Assembly: GCF_003315135.1 (NCBI RefSeq)
Contig: NZ_QNRK01000003.1
Span: forward strand, 62,001-126,000
Direction: 5' to 3'
DNA from: Roseiarcus fermentans
Lineage (GTDB): Bacteria; Pseudomonadota; Alphaproteobacteria; Rhizobiales; Beijerinckiaceae
DNA length: 64,000 bases
The position numbers and the translations under genes were made by a program. Below are positions 7,193-15,601 of the stretch, piece by piece; the stretch's first letter is position 1; each line of letters opens with the position of its first letter. The notes under the pieces were generated by a model. The model was not told where the DNA came from. It searched no databases and saw nothing but the letters and a program-made list of their open reading frames with translations.

Positions 7193-9254
7193 TTCGGAAT
7201 ATCGCTCGGCGCTCCAGGAAGCCGGGACGGCCGTCCCAGGTCGTCCAGCCGGCGACGTCGCGCCAGCTGCGCAAATGCGTCGGAAGACGGTCGTCCTGAA
7301 GCGCGACGAGAATGTCCCTCACGAACGCCGGGGTTCGGTCGAGCGCGCCCGCGATGCCCTCCTCGGTGCGAAACCGGAAGGCGGGATGGACCAATTCCGC
7401 TATCACTGCGGCGATATCGTCTCGCCCGCAACCACGCGCCAGAAGCGGTTCGATCACCCCCTGATCCAGCTCGTAGTCCCCGACCTGTCGTCTGCGCACC
7501 AGGTCGTAGAGCACCGTGGCCTTGATGAGGCGCAGCGTCGGCCTGCGCAGAAACCACGCCCATCCGCGGCGCATCACGAAGCGGAGACGCCGATTGCGCG
7601 TCTGTCCGTCGATGAACGCGGGCACGACCGCATCCAGACGCGCCTGCATTTTCTGTTCGAGTCGAGCCAAGACGTCGCGTTCGAGCTGCGGCCATCTGGG
7701 TAGCGGCGTCGGTTCGGCTGCGGATCCGACCAGCGGGACCACCGGGACTTCGCCGTTGTCAGCGCGCCGTCCTTGCACGATCCCGTTGGCCTGCACCGTG
7801 AAGCTCTCGGCAAGAAACAGCTGGCAGTTGCGTCGGCCGAGTTGAAAGTCATGCGCTCGAAACGACTTGTCGAGGAAGCCGCCAAAGCCGCCCAGCAGTC
7901 CGCAGGCGATGGCGAAGCGCTCCTCGGGCGCTCTTTCGGCGGAATCATTCGGGCGAACGGTCCTCGGTATGCGCCGCCGCGGCGAAATCAGAAATCGGCT
8001 GTAATCCCGCCCGTCCACGGCCGGCGCGAGTTCGGAAATCCGAAATCGCGCCTGATTGACCAGTGCGGGATACAGCGCACGGAGGATGGCGGCGATTCCT
8101 GGCTTCGGCGCATTCTCAGGAAGGAATTTCGGCGGGTCGGGAAACGGCGCCACCATCACGATGGCGCGATCCCCCGCCTTCTTGTGCTCCTCCGTTGGGG
8201 GGCCTCCGAACAATGCGTACTGCGCGTAGTCGAACGGATTGTTGTTGACGATCCCACCGTCGAGAGTCTGGAAGGCGAACCGCGCGGATTCGTCTTTCAG
8301 GGAGTCCGGGAAACACGGTTTGACGAACACCCCCGGCTGCAGATTGATGGGCAGCTTCCGGTCGATGTAGTTGCGAGCCTCATAGGATAACAGGCGGGGC
8401 GCCAAGCCAACGGGAAATGCTCCCGACGCCAACGCCGCCGACCCGTAGGCGTCCCAGTCCCGAGATGTTTCGCCGGGCGCTGCAGGCAGCGTGCCGACAT
8501 CAAGGACAATGGCGGCGTTCTTCGAGTCTTCTTCCAGCCAGGCCGCCGGCCGCGATTCCGCCGTGCCAAGGCCCTTGACGAGATAATGTACGCGGTCTCC
8601 GTGAGTCAACATTCCATACTGGTTCTCGGGGCGGCCGAACCCGACCGTGTAGGGAATACCACGCATATTGGACAGCGTCATGTAGATATGAAGTTCTTTC
8701 GAAATGTAATCTGCCGTTGAATTGATGTGGCGCTGGCCAGCTTCTTTCGGAGCCGAGATCGCTTCCGACTTGATTCGCTCGAGTACGGTGCTGTCCAGTA
8801 CCGACGTCAGCTCCAGGCCGCTTCGGTCGAGGTCGGCTCGCCCGAGAAACCCAGGAGATTCGCCAGAACCCGCCATGTCCGGCAATTCGACCCAGGTACG
8901 CCAGATCGCCGGCAAGACGCAGCGATAGGGTTGCGCCTGCGAGCGGTAGGATGGATAGCATGCGTTCCGCTCCGCTTCACTCAGTTCCCGACCGTGCAGA
9001 CCGCGGGCGAGCGCCACGGCGCTCAGCGCGCCTGTTATCGCCCCCGCAGAGGCGCCGGTTATGACCTTTATGACCACGCGGTGTTGCGGGACGCCCTCAT
9101 CGTTCCGATGCCTGTCCCATTCGTCGAGCGCCTGGAATAGAAAATCCAAGACCCCCGCAGTATACGCGCCTGCCGATATCGCTCCCGCGAGAGTCAATCC
9201 CAATTCAAAAACCTTAGCGTCCCCAGATTCGGGATCTATATTCAAATCGGCCAA
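7155..9254 (-). CDS. Patatin-like phospholipase, long form
   Basis: A patatin-family serine lipid acyl hydrolase. It has the glycine-rich oxyanion loop (LAGAISAGAYTAGV), the nucleophile elbow GASAG with Ser69, and the catalytic-dyad motif DGG with Asp332 (FQTLDGGIVNNNPFDYA). About 260 residues follow the catalytic core, including a basic segment (RRGWAWFLRRPTLRLI) and a terminal helical part. This size and layout fit the long DUF3376-type patatins rather than the short CapV-type effectors. TTG 9254 gives 699 residues and has GGGAGAAGCGCA just upstream; the alternatives ATG 9350 and the frame start at 9479 would add Arg/Pro-rich sequence. No signal peptide is visible. It converges on the nitrilase-like gene and is less GC-rich than its neighbours, suggesting acquisition. 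Confidence 0.82.
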   Translation of the reverse strand: MADLNIDPESGDAKVFELGLTLAGAISAGAYTAGVLDFLFQALDEWDRHRNDEGVPQHRVVIKVITGASAGAITGALSAVALARGLHGRELSEAERNACYPSYRSQAQPYRCVLPAIWRTWVELPDMAGSGESPGFLGRADLDRSGLELTSVLDSTVLERIKSEAISAPKEAGQRHINSTADYISKELHIYMTLSNMRGIPYTVGFGRPENQYGMLTHGDRVHYLVKGLGTAESRPAAWLEEDSKNAAIVLDVGTLPAAPGETSRDWDAYGSAALASGAFPVGLAPRLLSYEARNYIDRKLPINLQPGVFVKPCFPDSLKDESARFAFQTLDGGIVNNNPFDYAQYALFGGPPTEEHKKAGDRAIVMVAPFPDPPKFLPENAPKPGIAAILRALYPALVNQARFRISELAPAVDGRDYSRFLISPRRRIPRTVRPNDSAERAPEERFAIACGLLGGFGGFLDKSFRAHDFQLGRRNCQLFLAESFTVQANGIVQGRRADNGEVPVVPLVGSAAEPTPLPRWPQLERDVLARLEQKMQARLDAVVPAFIDGQTRNRRLRFVMRRGWAWFLRRPTLRLIKATVLYDLVRRRQVGDYELDQGVIEPLLARGCGRDDIAAVIAELVHPAFRFRTEEGIAGALDRTPAFVRDILVALQDDRLPTHLRSWRDVAGWTTWDGRPGFLERRAIFRIILRRWNRPTVG

Positions 9255-9662
9255 TGCGCTTCTCCCTTCCCATCCAGGGGCCTGCGCCTCGTCGAGGCGA
9301 CCTGCAGGGCGAGCGCGACCGCGAGGTCCGGACGAGTTCGCCCGATTCATCCAGTTTTTTTGCTGGGGTGCAAGCCCTGAACGTCGCCAGCCGCGACCGT
9401 GCGGCGACACCGGAGCGGCCCGTCGCAGGGCGCGCCGCCGGGATCGGCGAACCCGCCCCACACCGGTCTGAAATCTCAACCGGCGGCCCTCCGGTCGTCG
9501 TCCGAGACGGGCCTCTCTCTCCGCGCCGCGGTCCCCGGCGGCGGAGCGGGCGCGGCCCGGTCGTCGTCAGCGGAACCGGGACTCGGCGCAACCGGCGCGG
9601 CCGATCCGGGAGGCGCTCCGGCGGCGACCCCCGAGAGGGCGGACCGCCGCCCGCGCTCGCCG
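9255..9662. other. GC-rich intergenic region
   Basis: About 400 bases between the patatin start and a small membrane-protein gene. Several frames are open on both strands, but their translations are Arg/Pro/Gly-rich and carry no motif or credible ribosome-binding site. A promoter for the patatin gene should lie in the first 100 bases, but no convincing -35/-10 pair was seen. I see nothing else in it. Confidence 0.4.
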
Positions 9663-9887
9663 TCAGCGGGCGCGCTGGGTGAGTTCGGCGGCCGGCCCGG
9701 ACGGATCGCCGGCGCCGGAGGCGGATGGGAAGGCCCCGCGGCCCGGCGCCGGGCCGATGAGGCTGACGAGGTAGATCAGCAGCCACACGGCGATTCCGGT
9801 GACGAGGACTGCGGCGACGGCGGCGAGGCTGCGATCGTCGGCCAGATAGCCGCGGTAAAACTCCGCCTGCTTTTCGATCCTGTTCAT
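9663..9887 (-). CDS. Small single-pass membrane protein
   Basis: A 74-residue protein starting at the ATG at 9887, which has GGAGAG five bases upstream; an ATG four codons earlier is less well placed. A hydrophilic N-terminus (MNRIEKQAEFYRGYLADDRS) is followed by one transmembrane helix (AAVAAVLVTGIAVWLLIYLV, residues about 22-41) and a Pro/Gly/Ala-rich tail. No family recognised. It stands alone between the patatin gene and the tam promoter region. The hydrophobic segment and ribosome-binding site make it more credible than other short frames here. Confidence 0.55.
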   Translation of the reverse strand: MNRIEKQAEFYRGYLADDRSLAAVAAVLVTGIAVWLLIYLVSLIGPAPGRGAFPSASGAGDPSGPAAELTQRAR

Positions 9888-10041
9888 AGCGCTCTCCATC
9901 GGAGACGGGCTCTCGCGCAGCGCCTTCGCCCCCTCGTGGCGGAACGATCCTCTTTTGCGCTAACTTCCGCCGGGTCAGTTCGCTGTGAGCCGCGTCACAG
10001 TCCGTGGGGCATGACGGCATGAACCTGGGCGCGCGGTCCAT

Positions 10042-10073
10042 TAGTTGACTACTTTTGTCAACTATATTATGCT
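10042..10073 (+). promoter_or_regulatory. Palindromic operator overlapping the tam promoter
   Basis: A perfect inverted repeat with 8-bp arms, TAGTTGAC (10042-10049) and GTCAACTA (10057-10064), separated by 7 bp. It overlaps a sigma70-like promoter: -35 TTGACT (10045-10050), a 17-bp spacer and -10 TATGCT (10068-10073). The -35 hexamer lies in the left arm, so a dimeric regulator bound here would block transcription of tam. The size is typical of MarR- or GntR-type sites, but no regulator gene is adjacent and the class is a guess. Confidence 0.6.
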
Positions 10074-10132
10074 GAAATGCCGGCGTGCGGCCGGCTCACG
10101 GGTCGTCCGGAACCATGCCAGCGTCGGTCCAG

Positions 10133-10921
10133 ATGGAAACGCGCCCCTCGGGCGACTGGAATCCCAGCCTCTATCTGAAGTTCATGGACGAGCGGACCCG
10201 CGCCGCGCGCGACCTGCTCGATCGGGTCCCGCTCGCCGCGGCGCGGCTCGTCTACGACCTCGGCTGCGGGCCGGGGAACAGCTCGCGGCTTCTCACCCGG
10301 CGCTTTCCCGATGCGCGGCTCGTCGGCCTGGACACGTCGGAGGCCATGCTGGCGCACGCCCGCAACCTCGTCCCGAACGCGACGTTCGCCCGCGGCGACA
10401 TCGCCGGCTGGTCGCCCGAGGCGCCGCCCGACCTCATCTTCACCAATGCGGCGCTGCATTTCCTGCCCAACCATCACGAACTGATCCCGCGCCTGGCGTC
10501 GACCCTGGCGCCGGGCGGCGTGTTCGCGGCGCAGATGCCCTCGACCGCCAACGAATCGTCGCATGCGCTGATGCGCATGGTCGCCGCCGAAGGCCCGTGG
10601 TCGTCGCGCCTCGTGCCGGTCGCCAAGACGCAGCCGTACATCGCCGCCGTCGACGATTATTACGAGTGGCTGCAGCCGGTTTCGAAGGCGATCGAATTGT
10701 GGCTGACGACCTACGTCTACATGTTCGACAGCGCCGCCGGCGTCGCCGACTTCTTCGCCGGATCGGCCCTGCAGCCGTTCCTCGAACGGCTCTCCGACGA
10801 CGAGCGCTGCGCCTTCGTCGCGCGTTATCGCGAGGGCCTCGAAGACGCCTATCCCGCCCAGTCGGATGGAAAGGTCCTCCTTCCCTATCCGCGGCTGTTC
10901 ATGGTCGCGGTGCGCCGCTGA
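10133..10921 (+). CDS. tam: Trans-aconitate 2-methyltransferase
   Basis: A class I SAM-dependent methyltransferase. Its start (SGDWNPSLYLKFMDERTRAA) is nearly the signature of E. coli Tam, which begins with a DWNPSLYL motif. The SAM-binding motif DLGCGPGNSS lies at residues 42-51, the acidic motif II at LVGLDTSEAM, and the C-terminal LLPYPRLFMVAVRR matches the Tam family end. Tam methylates trans-aconitate, a spontaneous by-product of aconitase that inhibits the citric acid cycle. Start ATG 10133 (262 residues) fits the family length; ATG 10115 would add six residues. It stands alone behind a palindromic operator/promoter at 10042-10073 and is probably repressible. Confidence 0.88.
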   Translation: METRPSGDWNPSLYLKFMDERTRAARDLLDRVPLAAARLVYDLGCGPGNSSRLLTRRFPDARLVGLDTSEAMLAHARNLVPNATFARGDIAGWSPEAPPDLIFTNAALHFLPNHHELIPRLASTLAPGGVFAAQMPSTANESSHALMRMVAAEGPWSSRLVPVAKTQPYIAAVDDYYEWLQPVSKAIELWLTTYVYMFDSAAGVADFFAGSALQPFLERLSDDERCAFVARYREGLEDAYPAQSDGKVLLPYPRLFMVAVRR

Positions 10922-11081
10922 GGCGGCTTCGACCCCGGCCTCGTGCGGACGAAGAGGCCGTAGCCGACACCGGCCTCGTCGCGAGCGGCCGCAGCCCAAG
11001 CGGAACCCGCGCCCGCCTTCATCAGTCGGGTGAACGGGGATACACAAAGGCGAGACCGGTGAGAGGCCGCCGTTGGCGCCG

Positions 11082-12089
11082 TCATTTTGCCCGCTTCCAG
11101 TTGGTCGCGATTCCGATCATCATGCGCACACCGACCGTCAGAGCGCGACGATTGTTCACGTTGCCGCCTTTGCTCTTGCCCCAGCGGGGGTGGAACGTCA
11201 CCGGGCATTCCACCACGGTCAGGCCGTATTCGAGCGCGCGATCCAGGAAGTGCGGGTTGAACTCGAGATTCACCGCCGGATCGAGATGGGGAAGAAGGGC
11301 TGCGAGCGCGTCCCGGCGGCACAGCTTGTAGGTCGTGCCGACGTCGGTGAGGGTCGCGCGGCCGAGATGCTTGGCTTCCAGGAGCTTGCCGACGAAAAGA
11401 TTGCCGTAGACCATGAAGGTCGTCAGTTGGGTCGTGTGGGCGCGCAGACGTTCGACCGTGCGCGTTCCGTTGACGATATCGGCATGGGGCGCGTAGGCGA
11501 GCAGCTTTTCAATGTCGGCGGCTCTGAAGGTCATGTCTCCTTCGCACAGGACGATCAGTTCCGAATCGTTCCGCGCCAGCGCTTCCTTGAAGCACCGATA
11601 GACGCAATGGCCGTACCCCTGCCGGGGTTCGTCGACCGTGTCCGCGCCGGCTTCCGCGGCGACCCGCATCGTGTCGTCGGTGCTGGCGTTGCTGACGACG
11701 ATGACGGAGCGGACGAAAGGGGAGGAGCGGAAGTCCCTGACGGCCTCGCCGACGCTCTTCTCGTCGTTGAAGGCGGTCAGCGCGACGGTGACCCGCTTGT
11801 CCGCCACCGGGTCGACGCGGATCGGCTGGTCCGGGCGCTTGTGCGAAAGCAGGACGAAGAGGTCCAGCAGCGCCAGGGCGACGCCGATCGTCACCGGAAT
11901 GCCGCTATACCAAACGATCGTCTGGTCGATCGGATGGAGCCAACCGTTGAGCCCGAGCAGGTAGCGCGCCACGCCCAGCGCGACGCCGAAGAGGTACATC
12001 GCGACCCCGAAACAGAACAGAAGCGCCGCATACATCAGCAGCGGTGGTTTGGTGGTCAAAAATCGAGCCGCCGGACGTCCGTCCGCCAC
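11082..12089 (-). CDS. Membrane-anchored GT2 family glycosyltransferase
   Basis: 335 residues from a GTG start with AGGG eight bases upstream. Two N-terminal transmembrane helices (LLMYAALLFCFGVAMYLFGV and, after a short loop, TIVWYSGIPVTIGVALALL) precede a cytoplasmic GT-A domain. That domain begins VTVALTAFNDEKSVGEAV and has ASTDDT as the nucleotide-binding motif and EGDMTF as the probable metal-binding loop. The C-terminal half (GNVNNRRALTVGVRMMIGI) resembles DPM1/DolP-mannose synthase relatives that transfer sugars to polyprenyl phosphate. In that family the membrane helices are usually C-terminal, so the N-terminal placement is slightly unusual. The sugar donor is unknown. An A/T-rich promoter region with an inverted repeat lies just upstream. 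Confidence 0.78.
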   Translation of the reverse strand: MADGRPAARFLTTKPPLLMYAALLFCFGVAMYLFGVALGVARYLLGLNGWLHPIDQTIVWYSGIPVTIGVALALLDLFVLLSHKRPDQPIRVDPVADKRVTVALTAFNDEKSVGEAVRDFRSSPFVRSVIVVSNASTDDTMRVAAEAGADTVDEPRQGYGHCVYRCFKEALARNDSELIVLCEGDMTFRAADIEKLLAYAPHADIVNGTRTVERLRAHTTQLTTFMVYGNLFVGKLLEAKHLGRATLTDVGTTYKLCRRDALAALLPHLDPAVNLEFNPHFLDRALEYGLTVVECPVTFHPRWGKSKGGNVNNRRALTVGVRMMIGIATNWKRAK

Positions 12090-12101
12090 TGAAATAACCC
12101 T

Positions 12102-12123
12102 ATGATCGGGAGTATACGATCAT
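12102..12123. promoter_or_regulatory. Inverted repeat upstream of the GT2 gene
   Basis: Perfect 7-bp arms ATGATCG (12102-12108) and CGATCAT (12117-12123) with an 8-bp spacer, 13 bp before the GTG start of the glycosyltransferase gene. The surrounding 12090-12290 region is conspicuously A/T-rich, contains no gene and presumably carries the promoter. The repeat could be an operator, or a leader hairpin if transcription starts upstream of it. Confidence 0.4.
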
Positions 12124-12291
12124 TTATCCCATCTTAATTTTGTCCACAAGCGCTTTCTTAGTCAATAATGTCAACGTAAAATTAGCATGCGTTGTTACGC
12201 CGAGCGATGCGCTGGCTGAACAGCTCTCGAAATGAACGAGAGGCTGGGCAGAACGACTTGAATTTTCTTTAAATCAACACGTGAACGCCGG

Positions 12292-13029
12292 TCAGCGGCG
12301 CGCCGGACGGCGCGCGCCGTCGAAGGCCGCGTTGATGATCGCCGCCTGGGCCGGATCGAGCGCGAGCTTGCCCGTGAAGCCGACCCGGCGCGCGGCGGCG
12401 GCCTCCGTCCGCAGCCGGCCGAGGTCGTCGAGACCGGGGAACGCGGCGTCGATCGCCCCGACCCTGGCCGCCGCGGCGGCGAACAGCGTCATTGCCCGCG
12501 CCGTCCGGAGCGGCCCAGCGAGGACTCCCTCGTCGTCGCGAGCCGCCTCGGCGCCGATATCGGCCGCGAGCGCGGCCGCGTCCCACGCCAGGCCGATCAG
12601 GCGCGAGGCCGCGCCGCGCAAGGCCGCGGCGGCGAGCAGGCCTTCGCTCGTATCGATCGAGGCCACGATCGCGGTACGCCCGTCGTCGACGCCGTTCAGC
12701 GCCTCGTGCACGGCGAGCTTCGACGACAGCCGCTCGACGTCGGCCCGGCCGCCCGTGGCGGGCAGCAGCACGGCGAAAGGCGCGGCCGGCATGATCGCCT
12801 GCAGATCGCGGTCGGTCTCGCCCGACCGAAGCGGGTTCAGGCGCGCGATCGCGAGCGGACCGCCTGGACGCAGCGCGGCTTCGGCGAGCGCGCGCGCGGC
12901 GCTCGTCCGCGCAGCGCCCCGCCGCCCGGGCGCGACGTCGAGGCCGACGACGACGGCGTCGGCCGCGCTCGCGAACGCGGCGGCGAGCGCCCCCATGTCG
13001 TCGCCGGGCGTCATGAGCAGCGAGCGCAT
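12292..13029 (-). CDS. CitE-like HpcH/HpaI aldolase family lyase
   Basis: 245 residues of the HpcH/HpaI aldolase/citrate lyase beta family (TIM barrel). It opens with MRSLLMTPGDD, the usual CitE-like first strand and loop. A glycine-rich segment follows (RPGGPLAIARLNPLRSGETDRD), with the Arg of RLNPL in the position expected for substrate carboxylate binding, and the C-terminal signature GFTGKLALDPAQAAIIN that occurs in CoA-ester lyases. Enzymes of this group cleave or hydrolyse 3-hydroxyacyl-CoA esters such as malyl-CoA. The gene lies four bases downstream of a MaoC-type hydratase gene, so the two probably act consecutively on a CoA thioester. It is shorter than typical CitE (about 290), and the acidic metal ligands are less clear. 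Substrate unknown. Confidence 0.72.
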   Translation of the reverse strand: MRSLLMTPGDDMGALAAAFASAADAVVVGLDVAPGRRGAARTSAARALAEAALRPGGPLAIARLNPLRSGETDRDLQAIMPAAPFAVLLPATGGRADVERLSSKLAVHEALNGVDDGRTAIVASIDTSEGLLAAAALRGAASRLIGLAWDAAALAADIGAEAARDDEGVLAGPLRTARAMTLFAAAAARVGAIDAAFPGLDDLGRLRTEAAAARRVGFTGKLALDPAQAAIINAAFDGARRPARR

Positions 13030-13033
13030 CGAC

Positions 13034-13528
13034 TCACACGGAGACGATCTCCGGCCCGCGCCGGCGCATGAACGCCGTGCGCCGGCATTCCGCCACCAGC
13101 GTCCCGTCCTGCTTGAACGCGCGATGACGGAACTCGACCAGGCCGGCGTCCGGCCGCGACTTCGAGGCCCGTGTCGACAGCACCTCCGTCTCGGCGCGGA
13201 TCGTGTCCCCCTCGAACAGGGGCGCAGGGAACGTCACGTCCGTCATGCCGAGATTGGCGATGGTGGTGCCGACGGTCGTGTCGTTGACCGAGATGCCGAT
13301 CATCAGCCCGAGGGTGAACAGCGAATTCATCAGCGGCCGGCCCCACTCGGTCTCGGTGGCGCAGAAATGGGCGTCGATGTGCAGCGGCTGCGGATTGAGG
13401 GTCATGTTGGAGAACAGCATGTTGTCCATCTGCGTGACGGTCCGCGTCAGGCGGTGGCGGATGAGGTCGCCGACGGCGAAATCCTCGAAAAAGAGACCGC
13501 CGCGGGGATGGCGGGCGGGTGTCGGCAT
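13034..13528 (-). CDS. MaoC-family (hot-dog) acyl-CoA hydratase
   Basis: 164 residues from ATG 13528, which has GGAGGAC four bases upstream; longer open sequence upstream is Arg-rich and rejected. It is a single hot-dog domain opening with GGLFFEDFAVGDLIRHRLTR, the MaoC N-terminal motif. The catalytic-type D/H pair appears to lie in LNPQPLHIDAHFCATETEWG, and NSLFTLGLMIGISV is the central helix. MaoC hydratases add water to 2-enoyl-CoA, or remove it from 3-hydroxyacyl-CoA. With the adjacent CitE-like gene this gives a hydratase/lyase pair like that handling mesaconyl- and methylmalyl-type CoA esters. The specific substrate is inference. Confidence 0.8.
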   Translation of the reverse strand: MPTPARHPRGGLFFEDFAVGDLIRHRLTRTVTQMDNMLFSNMTLNPQPLHIDAHFCATETEWGRPLMNSLFTLGLMIGISVNDTTVGTTIANLGMTDVTFPAPLFEGDTIRAETEVLSTRASKSRPDAGLVEFRHRAFKQDGTLVAECRRTAFMRRRGPEIVSV

Positions 13529-13587
13529 GGGGTCCTCCGGCGTCGGTCTTAACGTCCCGTTTACCATAAACGCATATTCGCTAGGAT

Positions 13588-14862
13588 ATGCAGACTCTTC
13601 GCGAACCCGCAGCCTCCGCCACGACCGCTTCTTCGCCCGCGTGCGCCGTGCGCCGGGTTTCCGAATGGGCGCAGCGCGCCGGAACGCGCGAGCGAGCCGA
13701 GGCCGCGAGCGCGCTGGCGCGCGCCTTTCTCGACGCCGACATGACGTCGGCGCTGCGCGCGGACTGCGCCGCGGCGCTCGCCGCCCTCGCCGCCGACCGC
13801 GCGGCCGAGGTCCGGCGGGCGCTGGCGGAGGCCTTCGCCGGGGCGCGCCGGGCGCCGCGCGCGCTCGTCGTCGCGCTCGCCCGCGACCGGTCGGAGGTCG
13901 CCCTGCCGCTGCTCGCCCGTTCGCCGCTGCTCGCCGACGCCGATCTCGTCGACTGCGTCGCCCTCGGCGACGCCGCCGCCCAGTGCGCGGTCGCGCGCCG
14001 TCCCGGTCTCGGGGCGGGTCCCGCCGCGGCGCTGGCCGAAGTCGGCGCGCGCGAATCGGCGCTCGCCCTCCTCGACAATCGCGGCGCGGCAATCGCCCCC
14101 GCTTCGCTCCTGCGGCTGATCGACCGTTTCGCCGCCGACGCCGGGATCCGCGAGGCGCTCGGCGTGCGCCCGGACCTGCCGGCTTGCGTCGAGGCCGCGA
14201 TCGCGATCGCCGCGGACCGCCCGGCCGCCTCGCGCGCCGCCCGACGCGCGCGCGACGTCGCGCTCACGGGGCTCGCGGCCCGCTGCCCGGAGAACGAGCT
14301 GCCCGCGCTGGTCCGCACCATCGGCCAGCGCGGCGCGCTGACCCTCGCGCTCCTGCTGCGCTCGCTCCTCGGCGGCGAGCGCAGACTGTTCGTCGCGGCG
14401 TTGGCGGAACTCGCCGGCCTCGACCCGGCGCGCGCGGCGAAGCTCGTGAGCGATCCGCGTGGAAAATCCTTCGCCGCGGCGGCGGCGAAAGCCGGCCTGC
14501 CGGCGCCCGCCCTGCCCGTGCTGCGCGCGGCGCTCGCCTCGCCCGCGGCGCCGGCGACAGCGGCGCGCGCGCCGCTTCCCGCGGCGCCCGTCGTCGCGGC
14601 GATCGCCGCCTGCGAAGCGGAGAACGACCCGACGCTCGCGCCATTCATCTTCTATCTGCGCCGCCTGGCGGAGGAAGCGGACGCGGACGCCCCGAGACGG
14701 CCGCCGGCGGCGCTTCCGCAGCGGACGCTGCCGAAAAAGCTCGAGTTCCCCCCGGCCAACGACGCCCCGGTCGCGCCGACCTCGGCGCTGTCCGACCGGG
14801 CCGACCCCGCTCCGCCGCTGGCGCTGCCGGCCCATCTGGTGCTCGCGCTCGACGCCGCCTGA
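13588..14862 (+). CDS. DUF2336 protein
   Basis: 424 residues, extremely Ala/Arg-rich and almost all helical, with repeated two-helix units (for example ALRADCAAALAALAADRAAEVRRALAEAF) like HEAT repeats. This fits DUF2336, an alphaproteobacterial family of unknown function. The C-terminal part changes to a low-complexity Pro/Ala linker, then a helical FIFYLRRLAEEADAD segment, then a Pro-rich tail. No signal peptide or membrane helix. It starts 59 bases from the divergent maoC gene and converges on the dsbA-like gene with only three bases between stops. Its function cannot be inferred; HEAT-like solenoids usually bind proteins. Confidence 0.7.
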   Translation: MQTLREPAASATTASSPACAVRRVSEWAQRAGTRERAEAASALARAFLDADMTSALRADCAAALAALAADRAAEVRRALAEAFAGARRAPRALVVALARDRSEVALPLLARSPLLADADLVDCVALGDAAAQCAVARRPGLGAGPAAALAEVGARESALALLDNRGAAIAPASLLRLIDRFAADAGIREALGVRPDLPACVEAAIAIAADRPAASRAARRARDVALTGLAARCPENELPALVRTIGQRGALTLALLLRSLLGGERRLFVAALAELAGLDPARAAKLVSDPRGKSFAAAAAKAGLPAPALPVLRAALASPAAPATAARAPLPAAPVVAAIAACEAENDPTLAPFIFYLRRLAEEADADAPRRPPAALPQRTLPKKLEFPPANDAPVAPTSALSDRADPAPPLALPAHLVLALDAA

Positions 14863-14865
14863 GGG

Positions 14866-15519
14866 TCAGGTCTCAGCCGCCGCGCGCGCCTCGTCGATCG
14901 CGCGCTTGAGAACCGCTGCCTCCTGCGCGCCCGGCACGCCGAGCCGGCCGGCGAAGATGAAGAACGGCACGCCGGTGACGCCGATCGCCTGCGCCTCGGC
15001 GATCTCGCCCTGCACCGCGTCCACGTCGGCGCCCTCCTCGAACAGGCGCGCCACGAGCGCGGCGTCGAGGCCGCTCGCGGCTGCGATGTCGACCAGCACG
15101 CCGCGATCGCCGATGTCGCGCCCCTCGACGAAATAGGCCTGAAACAGCCGGTCGACCACGGCGCCCTGCGCACCCGACGACGCCGACCAGCGAATCAGCC
15201 GGTGCGCGTCGAGGGTGTTGGGCGCGCGCCCGATCCGGTCGAAGGCGAAGGCGACGCCGGCCTCGCGCCCGAGCGCGGTCAGGCGGTCGTGGACCTCCTT
15301 CAGCCGCCCGCCGCGGCCGAACTTGCGCTCCATGTATTCCGTCCGGTCGAGCCCGCCCTCGGGGATCGTCGGGTCGAGCTGGTAGGGCCGCCAGCGCACG
15401 ACGACCGGCCCCGGCTCATCGGCGAGCGCCGCGGCGAGCCGCTTCTCCCCGAGATAGCACCAGGGACAGACCACGTCGCTGACGACGTCGATGGTCAGAG
15501 GTCCCGCTGCGTCGCTCAT
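14866..15519 (-). CDS. DsbA-family oxidoreductase, FrnE-like
   Basis: 217 residues with a thioredoxin-fold active site C18-P-W-C21 in SDVVCPWCYLGEKRL, followed by the RWRPYQLDPTIPEGG motif and a central helical insertion. The cis-Pro loop is GVTGVPFFIFAGR. This pattern belongs to the cytoplasmic FrnE/2-hydroxychromene isomerase-like branch of DsbA proteins. No signal peptide is present, so it is not a periplasmic DsbA. GAGAGAC precedes the ATG. FrnE-type proteins reduce or isomerise disulfides and are linked to oxidative stress in some bacteria. Confidence 0.85.
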   Translation of the reverse strand: MSDAAGPLTIDVVSDVVCPWCYLGEKRLAAALADEPGPVVVRWRPYQLDPTIPEGGLDRTEYMERKFGRGGRLKEVHDRLTALGREAGVAFAFDRIGRAPNTLDAHRLIRWSASSGAQGAVVDRLFQAYFVEGRDIGDRGVLVDIAAASGLDAALVARLFEEGADVDAVQGEIAEAQAIGVTGVPFFIFAGRLGVPGAQEAAVLKRAIDEARAAAET

Positions 15520-15601
15520 GCCCGTCTCTCCTCTCGCGGGATCCGCCCGCCGTTCCCGCCACGCTGGCGCCCTTGGCGCGCCGAGGCAAGGGTCGGCCGG
15601 C

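Noticed and set aside
7155-9254. CBASS or retron patatin effector
   Set aside because: No cyclic-nucleotide cyclase or reverse transcriptase is nearby and the protein is much longer than CapV-type effectors.
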